Source: CAYYBZ01 sp964470285 [NCBI: uncultured Oligoflexia bacterium] (GTDB taxonomy: Bacteria; Bdellovibrionota_G; CAYYBZ01). Taken from it: DNA of 6,164 bases. The stretch spans positions 1-6,164 of the forward strand of contig CAYYBZ010000136.1 in NCBI GenBank assembly GCA_964470285.1. Direction: 5' to 3'. The notes under the pieces are model-generated. The model did not search any database, was not told the DNA's origin, and was given only the letters and a program-made list of their open reading frames with translations. Both the position numbers and the translations under genes were made by a program. Of the stretch, positions 5,405-6,164 are shown piece by piece (within the stretch, counting starts at the first letter, position 1; the number at the start of each line of letters is the position of its first letter).

Positions 5405-6164
5405 TCAGTTTTCATCGGAGTTGCCGTCTGCGTCCTTTTCGTTTAAATATTTCTTTAGTAGATTTTCATAATCGGATAACTGCTGGTTTATGGTCCATGC
5501 CAGTTTATAGCTGTCTGTTTTAAGAGATATTCCCATTATAATATCCGGATTTGTTTTATAATCGACTTCAACGTTATCTGAAAGCTCCTGTCTGAAAGAG
5601 CCTGTAATTCTCTGTTTGGACTGTTTGCTCAGCTCATGGGAACTTTCTACGATTGCCTTGTAGTCATCCTTCTTTAATGAGTCCATGATTTGTCCTTTGT
5701 CGTCTTTTTCAAGCTTTGAGATTTTTTCGATAAAGACCCTGGATATATTTTCCTGCATTTCCGATCCGGACATTTCCTTTATAATTTTTACAGTCAGGGC
5801 CTTTGTCTGTTCTATTATGCTTTTACGAAAATCCTTTAGTATTGATTGCCTTTCCTGCTTTATAGATTTATGCAGATCGCTACGCAGCTTTGCGGCTTCT
5901 TCTTTTGCCTCTTTGATAAGTCTTTTTTTCTGTCCTTCCGCCATGTTCTTGGCCTCTTCGATAATTTTTTGTTTTTCATCTTCTATTCTTTCTATCTTAC
6001 TTTCGTACTGTTTCTTCTTTTTGTCAGCCTGCGAGTTTTTTTCTTTGGCTTCTTCGATGCGATCATTTATTGCTTTCTCTCTTTTATTTATCGCCGCAAC
6101 GATCTTGTCGAAAAGAAGATACTTGATGAGAACAGCAAGAATCAGAAAGTTGATTACCTGCGCT
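5405..6164 (-). CDS. atpF: Alternate (N-type) F1Fo-ATPase, long b subunit with delta-like C-terminus (5' end outside window)
   Basis: Peripheral stalk subunit anchoring F1 to the membrane sector. The open frame reaches the right edge. The first visible codon begins at 6163 and the first residues, AQVINFLILAVLIKYLLFDK, are the end of the N-terminal membrane helix and its exit, so probably only some 10-15 residues are missing. A long right-handed coiled-coil region rich in Lys/Glu follows (about visible residues 25-140). The last ~90 residues form a different block (SKQRITGSFRQELSDNVEVD, then NPDIIMGISLKTDSYKLAW) resembling the end of delta/OSCP subunits (pattern G-I-x-L-K/R ... K-L-A-W). N-ATPase operons lack atpH, and this extension is thought to replace delta. 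It ends in the acidic tail NEKDADGNSDEN. At least 252 residues against about 156 for E. coli b. The ATG at 5944 is internal to the coiled coil, not the start. Confidence 0.92.
   Translation of the reverse strand, partial: AQVINFLILAVLIKYLLFDKIVAAINKREKAINDRIEEAKEKNSQADKKKKQYESKIERIEDEKQKIIEEAKNMAEGQKKRLIKEAKEEAAKLRSDLHKSIKQERQSILKDFRKSIIEQTKALTVKIIKEMSGSEMQENISRVFIEKISKLEKDDKGQIMDSLKKDDYKAIVESSHELSKQSKQRITGSFRQELSDNVEVDYKTNPDIIMGISLKTDSYKLAWTINQQLSDYENLLKKYLNEKDADGNSDEN

Noticed and set aside
4000-6164. Assigning Na+ rather than H+ as the coupling ion of the N-ATPase.
   Set aside because: The c subunit (atpE) and a subunit (atpB), which carry the ion-binding residues, are not in this window.
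1-6164. tRNA or rRNA genes, CRISPR arrays, insertion sequences, riboswitches, rho-independent terminators.
   Set aside because: I saw no repeat array, terminal inverted repeats, cloverleaf or GC-hairpin plus T-run by eye. The genes leave almost no non-coding space.

Overview
The window is one tightly packed, co-directional block on the minus strand. Read in the direction of transcription (high to low coordinates) it holds: the C-terminal ~250 residues of the b subunit of an alternate (N-type) F1Fo-ATPase (atpF), its alpha subunit (atpA), its gamma subunit (atpG), an E. coli PfkB-like 6-phosphofructokinase, a small interrupted gene that joins a DNA-polymerase-X-type helix-hairpin-helix domain to a charged coiled coil, and the N-terminal 500 residues of a P2-type cation-pumping ATPase that runs off the left edge. 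No gap exceeds about 40 bases, I saw no terminator-like hairpin, and nothing on the plus strand looks coding.

The ATPase genes belong to the N-ATPase type (usual order atpDCQRBEFAG). They end with atpF-atpA-atpG, there is no separate delta gene between atpF and atpA, the b subunit is long with a C-terminal segment that appears to stand in for delta, and gamma has the SVVKTMKALAA-type N-terminus of the alternate family. N-ATPases are spread patchily by lateral transfer in bacteria and a few methanogens. They are thought to work mainly as ATP-driven Na+ or H+ exporters beside a housekeeping ATP synthase. The c subunit, which would show the coupling ion, lies outside the window.

pfkB follows atpG with a one-base gap, and the HhH gene follows pfkB with a two-base gap. 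Both have the same CGGAG Shine-Dalgarno as atpA, so atpA through the HhH gene look like one coupled transcript, with the P-type ATPase 11 bases further on. The grouping of two ATP-consuming cation pumps with a glycolytic kinase and a coiled-coil protein resembling Sll1863-like stress proteins suggests an ion-homeostasis or energy-stress module. That is inference from context.

The most notable observation is the HhH-coiled-coil gene (1514-2002). It starts like the 8-kDa domain of a family X DNA polymerase, has a TAA at 1931-1933 where the family usually has Glu or Asp, continues in frame through the rest of the HhH motif, and then changes to a coiled coil with no polymerase domain. Only the part from Met 1858 or Met 1771 onward is an open frame.

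The organism is probably a bacterium of moderate, slightly low GC that uses Shine-Dalgarno sites. I cannot name the phylum.
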